This document shows, in pieces, positions 51,069 to 57,499 of a DNA stretch of 64,000 bases. This stretch comes from Riptortus pedestris (Eukaryota > Arthropoda > Insecta > Hemiptera > Alydidae), in NCBI GenBank assembly GCA_019009955.1, contig CM032230.1:18035501-18099500 (forward strand). The letters are read 5' to 3'. Every line of letters starts with the position of its first letter. Position 1 is the stretch's first letter. The position numbers and the translations under genes are program-made. A model generated the notes under the pieces. The model made no database searches. It had not been told where the DNA came from and was given only the letters and a program-made list of their open reading frames with translations.

Positions 51069-53421
51069 TAGCTCAGATACCCGGCTTCGCCCGGGAATTC
51101 ATTTGCGGCTGGATGGTGATGGTATTCTTTTGGCATGGCTTTACTTTGCATGCAACGAAAAGTTGGTATGGCTTATTATAATGAAAGCGTTAGTGCTAAT
51201 ACACATACCGAGTTTTATTTATTTCCGTTGGGTCTTTTGTCCCATTTAAAATTGTTCACTTCCGCTATAAGTTTTAACGTATATATCGTTTATAATTGGG
51301 TATACAAAAAAATGTATATAACAAAAGTTACTTTAAATAACAAAATAAACAACTTTTGTTATGTTCATATTTGCCGAAAAACCAATAGGAAACGAAATAC
51401 TGCTACTTTTAATTTCTGGCCTCCCTTACAACCCCCACTCCTACCCGTCCCTAGAAATGTTGGTCTGGCTTATTATAAAAAAAGGGTTAGTGCTAATACA
51501 TATACCGAGTTTTATTTATTTCGGTTGGGTCTTTTGTCCCAAATAAAATTGTTCACTTCCGCTATAGGTTTTAGCGTTTATCTCGTTTATAATACGTTAT
51601 ACGAAAAAATGTATATAACAAAAGTTACTCTAAATAACAAAATAAACAACCTTTGTTATGTTTATACTTGCCGAAAAACCAATAGGAAACGAAATATCGC
51701 TATTTTTAATTTCAGGCCTCCCTTATAACCCCCACTCCTGTTCATCCCAGAGAATTTTAATATAGCCTAAAGTCTAAGTTGGGTCAGTAGTAATATACAT
51801 ACCAAGTTTCATAAAATTCGGTTCAGCCGTTTATGCGTGAAAAGGTAACAAACAAATAAACAAACAGATACGAAAGAAACAAAATGCAGTTATGGTGTCT
51901 ATGACATGTGAAACGAAAAGTCATCGTGAAATTTCTCGAAAAAAATCAATGTACAGGCAGAGGTTACAATTTTATATATATAGATATATATGTCTGTTAC
52001 CGCTCTAGCGGTCGCAATTTTTGTTTGATCGGTACCAAACTCAATATTTAGTCGTTTTATGTAAAAAGAAAGATCAAGTTCGTTAACGGCTGAAATCGGA
52101 CCAGTGGGGGGGGGGGTTTGAGGGGAAGATTTTCGAAAACTCGGAATATCTCCGTTACTATACGTCGGATTGAAACATTGAACAGAATCAATCTTATTGC
52201 AAATTAAATTTACTATAAATATTGTTATATACATTCATTCTCTATCTTGAATATTAACCGAGATATTTGCATTTTTATTAAATCTGGGCGGCTAACGGAC
52301 GAAGTGACTTTCCCGCCAAAAGCTAGTTCGGCCGCTTCATTAACTGCTCGGCTTTCGTGAAATTTCTCTATTGTAAAACTTCACGTGGGAAATCTGCCTA
52401 ATTTACGCAGCCCCTGCGTGACGGACTTTTCTCTCTCCAAGTAAATATTCTTCACTTCCAACAACACTGCTGTGGAACCCTTTATTCGTTGATAATGCTC
52501 AAGTATATTTTATTAAGTCTGTCGTCTAACAATATTTCATTGAAAAAGAAGAGATTATGATGACAGTGGTTAAATTAATTATACAAACTTTCTTATTTTT
52601 AAGGGATTTTAACCCTTTTTTTGCGGAGAAATGTTCAAGTCGATAAAAACTTCGTTCCTAATTAATGGAAGGAGTTTTAAAATCAACTTAACTATCACAA
52701 GGGACTCAGGTTAGCCATGAGAATTAAATCTCAGATGGTAAACCAGGAGCAGCGAGTTCGATTCCCACCTGGGCAATGGGAATTTATTTAGAGACAAACT
52801 CATTATATAAATCCCTGGCTAGAAAAGGGTGGTGACCTGTATATAACCCGTTCCAATTAGCTGTAGGAGCAAATGTTGGACTTTAATAAATAATAATAAA
52901 TAACTATCATAATAAAGAAATATTAATTATTATATACGGAAATAATGATTCATGATTTAAATCTAAAGATGTTACCAAATTATTAAAATATCAAAATACA
53001 AATGAAACAATTAGGAAGAATGAAAAATATTAAAAACGTTATGAAATTCTTCAAAAAAACAATTTGTCCGTCACCCAGGGGCTGCGTTAACTAAGCAGAT
53101 TTCCCATGTGCGTCACCTTTTTGTATTTATCTCAAAAATTAAAAGTTCAATGAGAACAATATTTGGTATTTAAGCTTCAAATAAAGGGCTTCACAACATA
53201 ATAGGATATTGTTAATATGAGTAGGAGTGGGGGTTTACTGAAGAACAAAGCAAGAAACATGCATCTAAATACTGTTTTTTAGCCGATTTCCTTTAAGGAA
53301 AATCAGGTATTGAGGTTGCACTCATAACGCAATTTTCGAAAAATTTCCTCAAATATCCATCGATCCTACACAGCAGATGACGAAAATGAGGTCCGCTCAC
53401 AATTATGTGTGTGTGTGCGTG

Positions 53422-53475
<54 letters not shown>

Positions 53476-56442
53476 CACACGCATATTTGTCTGTTAACGC
53501 TCAGCGGACGTCATTTTTATTTGATCGTTACCAAACTATATCTCGCACTGGTGTGGGGGGGGGGGTTAAAGGAAGGGGTTTTCGAAATATCTCTCTTACT
53601 ATACGTTTTATTGAAAAATTGTATAGAACCATAGAAATGTACTATAAATAGTCGTGTATACATTTATTTTCTATCTTGAATATTTGCCGAGATATGTGCA
53701 TTATTCAGTCTCCTACCTTCAGTAAATCCCCACATAATTAACATGTTATATTAAGATATATTTCTTTCCGGTGAAGAATATTTGTATCTATCTGCTCAGC
53801 TCTGAGACCTGTTTGCTTTCCGTTGACCGAAAAATTTCTAAATTACAGTATTTATTTATTCACTTATTATTCAGGGTAGTATTAAGAGTTACCGTTATGT
53901 TGATTTATCTATTGTAAAACTTCACAAGGGAAATCTGCTTTGATGAATTAGGTTTGTACTCTGACTGAATGACATCAAACATGCATTTATCTAAATATTT
54001 CAAGATTGGTTTGATAATGTTATCAAAACAATTAGACAAACAGGAGAACACAATTTAAAGCAATAAATTGAATGATTAGAGAAAATTAATGAAATTATAT
54101 TTAATACAACATAACATGTGATAAATATGTAACAGCTGGGACGCGTTGCCCCTGGTTACCACTTAACCTAACACTGATAACAAAAGTTTAGACAGTCAGT
54201 TGCTTGTGTACCACCATGAGGAGACCGCTGTTTGTATTATTCTAAAGTTGTATTATTATTTTTGTGACATTTATGAAAATACAATAACCTATTATTTGGA
54301 GTCAAGATTTCTTTTATTTATAGAGAACACTCCCTATAAAAAATATATTAAATAATAAAATATTTATTTACGTCCACTTTATGCTACTATGGCTAATTGG
54401 GACGGGTTATGTACAGGTTACCACCCTTTTCCGCCCGTCACCAAATAAATTCCTATTGTCCAGGGCGAGAATTGAACTCGCCTCTGTAGGTTTACCATAT
54501 GAGATTAAGAACAACACCTTAACTCACACGGCCAACGTGAGCCCTAAATAATAAAATAGAAAATATTAAACCAGATGCCGTACCTCAAATACCAATGTGA
54601 TAAGTTCAGACATTATTTACTATTACTTAAGTTTAATAACAACGAATGCGATTTATTTATTTAAATGAGTTCTTCAAAGATGGCGATTCGCTCATCAATC
54701 AGTATAAATTTAAAAAGAAAAAAAAAGAAAAGAAAAAGAAACCAAAAGAAAATACAAATAAACGTGGAACGATTGAGCAACTGTGAAGTGAGAAATATCC
54801 AACTGGAGAGGGATTTGGAGACCTTTTCAGCTCAGCTTGAATTTCCAAGTATCAATATCATCTCCAGAAGTAAGAGTGAAACAGTCCATCACCACCTTCA
54901 GTCTCAATCATTTATTATTATTATTTTATTTTTTGAAATATAAACTTTTGGTCCTATAAATAAATTCTCGGTCTCTTTCATGATTTAATTATTCATCTGA
55001 GATATAAATCACAACTGAATTTCTACTACTGAATGAATTATAACATAAAATAACAATCTAAGGGGCTCCTTTAGGCCGAAAGATAAGCATTTTGTATAGG
55101 TTTTGGGGTAGAATGTAATAGGGGGAGGATAAAGGAGAGAAAAAATAACGAGGCTGGGACGCGCTAATAATAATAAATGGCTGGGAAGACATTATTTATT
55201 CTGTGAGTAATAGAGTAATCACCCTAAATAGGGCTTATGCTCAGCCTTTATTAATAATATCTCTTCATGCATTTATTATTAATCAGTGTAATATATATTG
55301 TGGAAGTATACAAAGTAGCTACCTCATTATAATGTTTTAATGGGTTAGATGTTAAACTACAGCTATTTCTCAATACTTTTATTTAATTATTTTCATACAA
55401 TATTCTATTAAGGTCCAAAATGTATCGGGCTATTGATTTCTTGGTCATGTTGGTCATATCGTGGTTCGATGAATATTTGAAGAAATTTTTCGAATATCGC
55501 GTAGTGAGTACAACCTCAGTAGCTGATTTCCCTTAGGGGAAATCCGCTAAAAACTGGAAGCTGTTTCATTGCTTCGAGATGCTTCTCTATCTATGTGTAG
55601 ACCTACTATGATTACGTTTACTAGCTGTCTTGCTAGCTCTTATTTTGTCAGTTTTGGGGCCTCCAGAAAGGGCTCTACCTTTGACTTAAGAAAGTACATG
55701 TGTCCCGGCGGGCCAGTAACAACCACAGCTAAAATAAAAGCAACTGAACAAATATTATTTATAATAAAATTGCTGTTTTTATTATAACCGTTGTTTTTGA
55801 TGTTGAATTCGAATTAACTGACGTGCCCTTTGGAAAATCCGACCTTGCACAAGTTCAAATTTCAAAGTGTTCACCGGGCCTCGGGCAGCTGCGCCTGTCC
55901 GGGACTGGCTTCTTATTGCATGGTGCCTCTATAGGCACTTTTTAGCAGAAGGTCCATAGTTGACTATATCAAATGACTTCTTGGGCTCCAAGCTAGACCC
56001 TTTCACCTCCAAGGATTTTACCAAAATCCTGAAACTGAAACCACTCGCACTCCAAGGTTATTACTACAATCATCCATATGAGACGTGGACCATAAATGAT
56101 GAAACATAGAAAGAGAACTTACTCATAATTAGTTGCTGTAAGATTAACCTTTCATCAGTATGGGAGTGTACTTTATTAAAAAACGTCGATCAGTAAGGCA
56201 CCTTTCAGCTGTATGTACGATTGAAATTTTAATAAATGATTATAGCATTGACAGATACTTACAAGCCCCGATAGCTGATGAGTGCCGATTAGATTGCTGT
56301 AGCTGGTGATGAATATGGCGCCCCGCACAGCAATTGCTACCTGATAGGAAGTGCAGTCAGTGCTCTGCTCCCACCAAGCATCTTCTGCCCTGCCTTGGAG
56401 TAACCAGCCGTAGTCAGCTCCGTACATACCCAGCTTGTATGC
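19339..56442 (-). CDS. GABA-B-R2: Metabotropic GABA-B receptor subunit (class C GPCR), 3' part, 13 exons
   Basis: Thirteen exons, from 56442 down to the stop at 19339, give 986 codons in which every junction agrees in phase. Order: ligand-binding Venus-flytrap lobe (from AYKLGMYGADYGWLL; SYDAVWAIALA), TM1, an IKLSSPKLNN loop, TM2 (GCVLVYFAVILLGLD), TM3 (FAKTYRVHRIF), TM4, TM5 (LYLYKGLLLAVGVYMAWETR), VAALNDSQYIGVSVY, TM6-TM7 (LALLFFPKL), a coiled coil (about residues 493-540) and a long tail. These match GABA-B receptors throughout. The ALNDSKYIG and AWETR segments resemble GABBR2 more than GABBR1, so the subtype (R2, less likely insect R3) is inferred. GABA-B subunits couple to Gi/o through obligate heterodimers held partly by the coiled coil. 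The N-terminal exons lie right of the window. The tail has five tandem 45-residue repeats. Introns are up to 9 kb and filled with transposons. Confidence 0.93.
20310..20450 (-). mobile_element. tRNA-derived SINE, truncated copy
   Basis: It shares GCTACTATGACTAATTGGGA and a B-box-containing segment with the copy at 54383-54548. It lies in the intron immediately before the terminal receptor exon. Confidence 0.6.
20500..20717 (-). CDS. GABA-B-R2: GABA-B receptor exon: cytoplasmic tail
   Basis: Acceptor CCTTTCTAG, donor GTGAGT, phase 2 to 1. The encoded tail segment includes PAGLASALRAHMEYFAGFVP. It is separated from the previous exon by a 9-kb intron holding the LTR element. Confidence 0.83.
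20851..21549 (-). mobile_element. HINE-like repeat, full-length copy
   Basis: Minus orientation: TTTTTAGCAGATTTTCCTTA at the left end and CTGCGTGACGGACTTTT at the right. It has a short TATATATATA core at 20982, and the conserved segment GGCTGAAATCGGACCAGTGG precedes the inner half. The region 21250-21480 is partly unique. Confidence 0.8.
21738..21880. repeat. G-rich degenerate tandem repeat
   Basis: Two diverged units of TGCGGCATTGGGCTGAGGGT followed by GGGAGGGTGGTGG-type runs, with four or more G-runs in close succession. Confidence 0.6.
21970..22391 (+). repeat. 5' LTR of the errantivirus-like element
   Basis: It begins TGTAAAGGGGAGTTAGATTA and ends CTTTACA, in TG...CA form, and matches 29251-29678. 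Confidence 0.9.
22392..22410 (+). other. Primer-binding region
   Basis: Directly after the 5' LTR lies AGTGGTGTCAGGTGTGGGG. Its TGG start is typical of a site complementary to a tRNA 3' end. The tRNA is not assigned. Confidence 0.5.
22992..24386. mobile_element. Non-autonomous hAT element nested in gag
   Basis: The termini TAGAGATGGG / CCCATCTCTA are flanked by an identical 8-bp duplication GCCGGGAG (22984-22991, 24387-24394), the hallmark of hAT. Subterminal repeats of ATACCCGGG / GGGTATTT type lie at both ends. No transposase is present. It contains a nested HINE-like element at 23300-23913. Confidence 0.9.
23300..23913 (+). mobile_element. HINE-like repeat nested in the hAT element
   Basis: This is the cleanest full-length copy: head TCCGTCACGCAGGGGCTGCG, CTAAGCAGATTTCCC, a (TA)n core at 23738-23780, TTGAACGGACCTCATTTTCG, then TTTCCCTTATGGGAAATCTG and CTAAAA. 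About 610 bp with no coding potential. Confidence 0.85.
24865..26664 (+). pseudogene. pol (protease spacer, reverse transcriptase, RNase H) of the LTR element
   Basis: Frames 25099-25542, 25706-26239 and 26419-26664 cover the RT in order. The polymerase core YLDD is at about 25759, and RT thumb and RNase H motifs follow (SFLGLASYYRRFIPDFA, then LSTDASGVALGAV). Several frameshifts and stops separate the pieces. This is the Ty3/gypsy type. Confidence 0.88.
26690..27774 (+). pseudogene. Integrase of the LTR element
   Basis: An HHCC zinc-binding start (about 26755-26890), a DDE core in frame pieces around 26960-27120 and 27170-27470, and a C-terminal GPY/F-type module (27529-27774, FHRPWTGPHRV). 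Broken by frameshifts. Confidence 0.82.
27970..29155 (+). pseudogene. env-like third ORF of the LTR element
   Basis: Three frame pieces (to about 28412, 28451-28649, 28679-29155) correspond in arrangement and sequence character to the fusion-type envelope of insect errantiviruses, which is related to the baculovirus F protein family. A single hydrophobic segment near 29005-29070, followed by a basic cytoplasmic end, is a plausible membrane anchor. Stops at about 28412 and 28649 and a missing or degraded N-terminal part make it non-functional. The assignment is from pattern recognition. Confidence 0.6.
29236..29250 (+). other. Polypurine tract
   Basis: GTGAAGTGGGGAGTAG lies directly before the 3' LTR, where plus-strand priming is expected. 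Confidence 0.55.
29251..29678 (+). repeat. 3' LTR of the errantivirus-like element
   Basis: Matches the 5' LTR from TGTAAAGGGG to TATTACA and is followed by the GTAA duplication. It ends 75 bp from a GABA-B receptor exon. Confidence 0.9.
29754..29983 (-). CDS. GABA-B-R2: GABA-B receptor exon: cytoplasmic tail
   Basis: Acceptor CTGATTGCAG, donor GTTACA, phase 0 to 2. It encodes a low-complexity acidic then proline-rich tail (MLVLPPVIPRASWP). The 3' LTR of a retroelement ends 75 bp beyond its donor. Confidence 0.85.
30010..30880. other. Receptor intron, no recognised feature
   Basis: AT-rich intron with no exon, shared repeat or RNA gene that I can see. Confidence 0.5.
30907..31072 (-). CDS. 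GABA-B-R2: GABA-B receptor exon: coiled coil
   Basis: Acceptor GTTTTGCAG, donor GTGATT. ELHFRVEVQNRVYRRELQLL followed by DAEINKLERQL forms a heptad-patterned helix, the site expected to mediate subunit pairing, then a serine-rich stretch. Confidence 0.92.
31484..32066 (+). mobile_element. LTR-like sequence A (probable solo LTR)
   Basis: It begins TGTTGTGAAAAC and ends GTCACA, flanked by ATAT on both sides (31480-31483, 32067-32070). It contains TATAAACG at about 31650 and, about 30 bp later, an initiator-like CAGTTAGTTCTCAG. A diverged relative is at 44090-44682. No internal region is present. It is antisense to the receptor and inside an intron. Confidence 0.55.
32157..32441 (-). CDS. GABA-B-R2: GABA-B receptor exon: TM6 and TM7
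   Basis: Acceptor TGTATTTTAG, donor GTAAAA, 95 codons. VAALNDSQYIGVSVYSTVI opens TM6, TM7 ends SLALLFFPKL, and the exon continues into the cytoplasmic HSMGLKIECNTRR segment. Confidence 0.95.
32760..32815 (-). mobile_element. HINE-like repeat, head fragment
   Basis: GAGAAATTTACATAGTTTAA and a diverged CTGCCCTTTGTCTGATGGGG match the family head in reverse. Confidence 0.4.
33210..34295 (+). pseudogene. Second Ty3/gypsy pol remnant
   Basis: Frames at 33262-33642, 33694-33918 and 34082-34291 read as the C-terminal half of an aspartic protease (NHFVLGIGFWKKM), then RT (IINKELNEMINEGIIHRSPW, FPVVLVKKPDRRYRLCTDYR) and the RT palm end (WRYLGYVINENELKVDPDKV). At least three frameshifts or stops intervene, and the YxDD box is mutated to YLAD. 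No LTRs were found. It differs clearly from the 21970 element. Confidence 0.85.
34300..35455. other. Receptor intron, no recognised feature
   Basis: AT-rich, without exon or shared repeat. Confidence 0.5.
35466..35569 (-). CDS. GABA-B-R2: GABA-B receptor exon: TM5
   Basis: Acceptor TATTTTGCAG, donor GTAACT, phase 0 to 2. Encodes the loop cysteine (EVCSSEF) and TM5 ending YMAWETR, nearly the GABBR2 FLAWETR. Confidence 0.93.
35693..35965 (-). mobile_element. HINE-like repeat, tail half
   Basis: TTAGCAAATTTCTCTTAAGG followed by the conserved ATCAGCTATTGAGGTTGTAC and TTAACGCTCTAGC segments. The GACGAAAATGAGG portion and microsatellite are reduced. Confidence 0.65.
36672..36985 (-). mobile_element. 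HINE-like repeat, head half
   Basis: Starts AGCAGAAATCGGTCATGG and ends with GAAACTGCTTAGTTTATGCA and CCCTTGGCGGA. Old and diverged. Confidence 0.55.
37190..37351 (-). CDS. GABA-B-R2: GABA-B receptor exon: TM4
   Basis: Acceptor GTTTTTTAG, donor GTGACC, 54 codons, phase 0-0. Encodes TM4 (ISVIFVLLVVDGLIVTAWVT) and VDPIERQLRNL, equivalent to the VDPLRRTVE loop. Confidence 0.93.
37560..38290. repeat. 72-bp minisatellite in receptor intron
   Basis: About ten copies of a 72-bp unit built from CCACCATCCTACTGACTTCC and CTACTGACTACAATTATCC half-units. Because the period is a multiple of three and stops are rare, several frames stay open on both strands. These are not genes. Confidence 0.93.
38753..38869 (-). 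CDS. GABA-B-R2: GABA-B receptor exon: TM3
   Basis: Acceptor TTGTCCAG, donor GTAGTC. ARVYLLSAGFSMAFGSMFAK then TYRVHRIFT is the highly conserved TM3 and second intracellular loop (GAMFAKTWRVHAIF in GABBR2). Confidence 0.93.
39849..39950 (+). pseudogene. LINE reverse-transcriptase scrap
   Basis: Translates to SILDHWKAFDSVIHNAIYHI before a stop. The F/W-K-AFDSV-x-H pattern is RT motif A of non-LTR retrotransposons. Neighbouring sequence is too decayed to class. Confidence 0.5.
40555..40690 (-). CDS. GABA-B-R2: GABA-B receptor exon: TM2
   Basis: Acceptor ATGTTTCAG, donor GTAAGC. It encodes YIKLSSPKLNNMAVVGCVLV and the LLGLDTASLP ... FPTVCT extracellular loop, matching the IKMSSPxLNN and FLGLD motifs of the family. 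Confidence 0.93.
41270..41880. repeat. 104-bp minisatellite
   Basis: Five to six units containing CTGGAGAGTTCCCCCACAAC and GTGACAGAGAACCAAGACAC, spaced 104 bp in the well-preserved part (41536, 41640, 41744, 41848). The left part is degenerate. Confidence 0.9.
42180..43310. repeat. 99-bp minisatellite with degenerate flanks
   Basis: The core 42546-43050 has five almost identical 99-bp units (CTAAATGATGCAATTCTCCA, CTCGAACCTCTATCCATCC), which points to recent expansion or homogenisation. Flanks on both sides contain older relatives of the same unit, including a duplicated stretch with AACCAGATTAACCCTATCAG at about 42432 and 43090. Open frames of 33 codons per unit are a by-product. Confidence 0.93.
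44090..44682 (+). mobile_element. LTR-like sequence B
   Basis: A relative of 31484-32066, sharing the order of the TATA box (TATAAAAGGTGCC at 44289), an initiator-like region TAGTTAGTTAGCTTTCAGC and the AGTGTTTTATGTG / GATCGTGAGTTATTG blocks. It ends GTAACA. No clear target duplication is seen. Confidence 0.5.
45144..45384 (-). CDS. GABA-B-R2: GABA-B receptor exon: end of ectodomain and TM1
   Basis: Acceptor GATTGCAG; the donor GTTAGA is weak but the phase fits (AA|G gives Lys with the next exon). It encodes the stalk (VGLYDG, GLAWPGGHKP), then TM1 (AAFILVALFAAVGLILAFSF) and the start of the first intracellular loop. Confidence 0.9.
45452..45985 (+). mobile_element. HINE-like repeat, head-side fragment
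   Basis: Diverged head (AGTCCACCACACAGAGGTTC, CTAAGCGGATTTCCC) 70 bp upstream of the TM1 exon's acceptor. It is followed directly by a second copy. Confidence 0.6.
46401..46528 (+). mobile_element. Penelope-like terminal fragment, copy 1
   Basis: Shares ATATAATAAAGTAGCGCCTG, TTTTACAGCCCTGAA and CTAAACTAAGAT with 63562-63690. The form CTGAARA - short stem - GGAAAT..TCGGC resembles the hammerhead-bearing ends of Penelope-like elements. Here the core is mutated (CTGAAAA). Confidence 0.4.
46529..46594 (+). repeat. (CA)n microsatellite
   Basis: About 32 CA units in the core of a HINE-like element. Confidence 0.95.
46861..46921 (-). CDS. GABA-B-R2: GABA-B receptor small exon
   Basis: A 61-bp exon, acceptor CTTTTTTAG, donor GTGAGC, phase 0 to 1. 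It encodes GPVSFNGPDRVGITAIYQIQ, aligned to the GPVSFxxxGDRIALTQIEQ strand of the ligand domain. Confidence 0.88.
47540..47620 (+). pseudogene. LINE reverse-transcriptase scrap
   Basis: Translates to EDVLFIDFKSADDSVYRSYI then stop: RT motif A of a non-LTR retrotransposon (LFIDFKxAYDSV). Different from the scrap at 39849. Confidence 0.6.
47754..48316 (+). mobile_element. HINE-like repeat, internally rearranged copy
   Basis: The head (GCCGTCTCGCAGGTGCTGCG) and tail (TTTCCTAAGGGAAATCTGCT) are present with a short (TA)n at 48175. The segment 47890-48110 is not shared with other copies. Confidence 0.7.
48492..48686 (-). CDS. GABA-B-R2: GABA-B receptor exon: Venus-flytrap C-terminal lobe
   Basis: Acceptor CCTGTTGCAG, donor GTAAGT at 48491-48486, 65 codons, phase 0-0. 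SYDAVWAIALAISSA corresponds to the AYDAIWALALAL helix of the family, and the exon ends INFNGLS, leading into GPVSF of the next exon. A HINE-like element begins only about 20 bp upstream of this exon's acceptor. Confidence 0.92.
48705..49446 (+). mobile_element. HINE-like repeat (long form) next to a receptor exon
   Basis: Head GTCCGTCACGCAGGGGCTGC about 20 bp upstream of the exon 48492-48686 acceptor. It shares the long-form interior with copy 1. No microsatellite remains (AAGTGTATACTTTTG at the core), and the tail hairpin is cut at GATTCCCCTTTT. Confidence 0.8.
49900..50283 (+). mobile_element. HINE-like repeat with a large palindrome
   Basis: The inner segment is present twice, inverted (about 49918-50005 and 50007-50092, meeting at TAACGGCGTAACTTGATC), followed by (TC)n then (TA)n (50098-50164) and a normal tail to TTTCCCTTAAGGGCCG. 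Confidence 0.7.
50873..52428 (-). mobile_element. HINE-like repeat interrupted by the CCGGCTTCGCCCGGG repeat
   Basis: Minus-strand copy with a perfect hairpin end (TTTAGCAGATTTCCCTTAAG) and a perfect head (CAGCCCCTGCGTGACGGACT). The core is (TA)n 50999-51067 plus the repeat 51066-51975. Same composite, same relative orientation, as 9947-11316. Confidence 0.8.
51066..51975 (+). mobile_element. Arthropod repeat starting CCGGCTTCGCCCGGG, second copy
   Basis: Contains two tandem units of about 310 bp (about 51150-51450 and 51455-51745, each with GTTAGTGCTAATACA and TTATGTT..ATTTGCCGAAAAACC), then GGTTCAGCCGTTTATGCGTG and AACAAATAAACAAACA. Long open frames are relics or chance, as both units read similarly with no known domain. 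Confidence 0.6.
52700..52905 (+). mobile_element. tRNA-derived SINE
   Basis: Has a B box (GAGTTCGATTCCCACC), a family body (GGGAATTTATTTAG, CCGTTCCAATTAGCTG) and an (AATA)n-type tail. The A-box side is degenerate. Related copies lie at 20310 and 54383. Confidence 0.65.
53062..53275 (+). mobile_element. HINE-like repeat, head half
   Basis: GTCCGTCACCCAGGGGCTGC then AACTAAGCAGATTTCCC. It ends at the start of an oppositely oriented copy. Confidence 0.7.
53276..53945 (-). mobile_element. HINE-like repeat with (TG)n core
   Basis: Minus copy beginning TTTTTTAGCCGATTTCCTTT. The core is (TG)n at 53406-53474 instead of (TA)n. It ends at AAGGGAAATCTGCTTTGATG with the outer head lost. Confidence 0.72.
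54383..54548 (-). mobile_element. tRNA-derived SINE
   Basis: On the minus strand: an A-box-like GGCCGTGTGAGTTAAGGTG, a B box GAGTTCAATTCTCG, then the body shared with 52700. A typical pol III SINE. Confidence 0.7.
55452..55554 (+). mobile_element. HINE-like repeat, tail fragment
   Basis: Only the last about 100 bp: GTACAACCTCAGTAGCTGAT, TTTCCCTTAGGGGAAATCCG, CTAAAAA. Confidence 0.75.
56263..56442 (-). CDS. GABA-B-R2: GABA-B receptor exon: Venus-flytrap lobe
   Basis: Acceptor GTGTTTGCAG, donor GTAAGT at 56262-56257, 60 codons, phase 0-0. AYKLGMYGADYGWLL parallels AYKxGLYGxxYVWFL of other GABA-B receptors. This is the most upstream exon I could find in the window. Confidence 0.9.
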
Positions 56443-56639
56443 CTGCAAACACCACATAATAACCTTCAATAATATCCCATCTAATGGTTTTGATGCTTCC
56501 AATGAGCAGTGCTATAGCCGGGTTCTCCATTCTCCAATAAGAAGGAGATGACCCTACAATTATCAGAAACAAGAGAAGCGGGTAACATCTTGTTTCTGAT
56601 AAGTGTCGAACTTTTCCACTTCGGTATAGTCACCTCTAC

Positions 56640-56985
56640 TCTTAGGTGATGAAGTCACGACTCTAACAGTAGATGAGAGTTGGTTAGGATGGCGACAGTT
56701 GCCTGTGGTGCTGACGTAATGATACCAACAGTATAGGTGATTGTGTTAGAACGGCGAGAGGGTTGCCTAGGATGTTGAGGTATTGGCACCATCAGTATAG
56801 GTGATTGGGTTAGGATAGTGTGAGGTTGCTCAGGGTGCTGAGGTAACGATACACACAGTAGGGTTTATTGGATAATGTTGGCGTGAGGTGATGAAGTCAC
56901 GACTCTAACAGTAGAGGTGATTGGGTTAGGATGGCGTGAGGTTGCCTAGGGTGACTAGGTAACGACACCAACAGTAGAGAAGTGC
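56640..56985. repeat. 62-bp minisatellite
   Basis: Five or six diverged units containing GGTGATTGGGTTAGGATGGC, GAGGTTGCC and CAACAGTAG. Confidence 0.85.
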
Positions 56986-57499
56986 CCATCAAAAGAAGCT
57001 CCACTTACCAAAACAGCTGTAATTATTTCCCTCTTCTTCCCCTCCTCAACCTCTCACTCCCTCATTCGCCAACGGTCCTTCTCTCGCTTATCCCCTCCCA
57101 TAATCTAAATGAGGCCATATTCTTTTTCTTCTCTCACCTTAGTTCCCCTTGTCACCTCTCTTCATCCCTCTCTTCCACTCATTCTCTCTCTCCTTTTCTT
57201 TCTAACTCTTCACGCCTACTTGCTCCCATAGAGACAATGCCAGTCCCCTAACTTCCCTCACCATGCCGTTATAGTTCAGAAACCAAGGTTAATTATTTCT
57301 CCTGCATTCATCTACACCAACTGTGCACGGAGAAGAAAATGGGCCATCGTTAAACTCTGGAGAAGATTGTTACCAATATATGTACCAACAGAAGCAACTG
57401 ATTATTTTATGACATTTTAGTTTTATATTATAAATTTTAGTGCTCTCTATAGTTACTTGTATTAGTATTTCCATTAAAGCAATCACCCAGTGCTTCGTG

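Noticed and set aside
51135..51728. A 197-codon open frame
   Set aside because: It runs across two tandem repeat units of a mobile element, and similar text occurs in the copy at 10216-11170. No known domain.
54665..54943. Lys-rich 92-codon open frame
   Set aside because: Low complexity, no homology or splice context. Probably chance in AT-rich intron.
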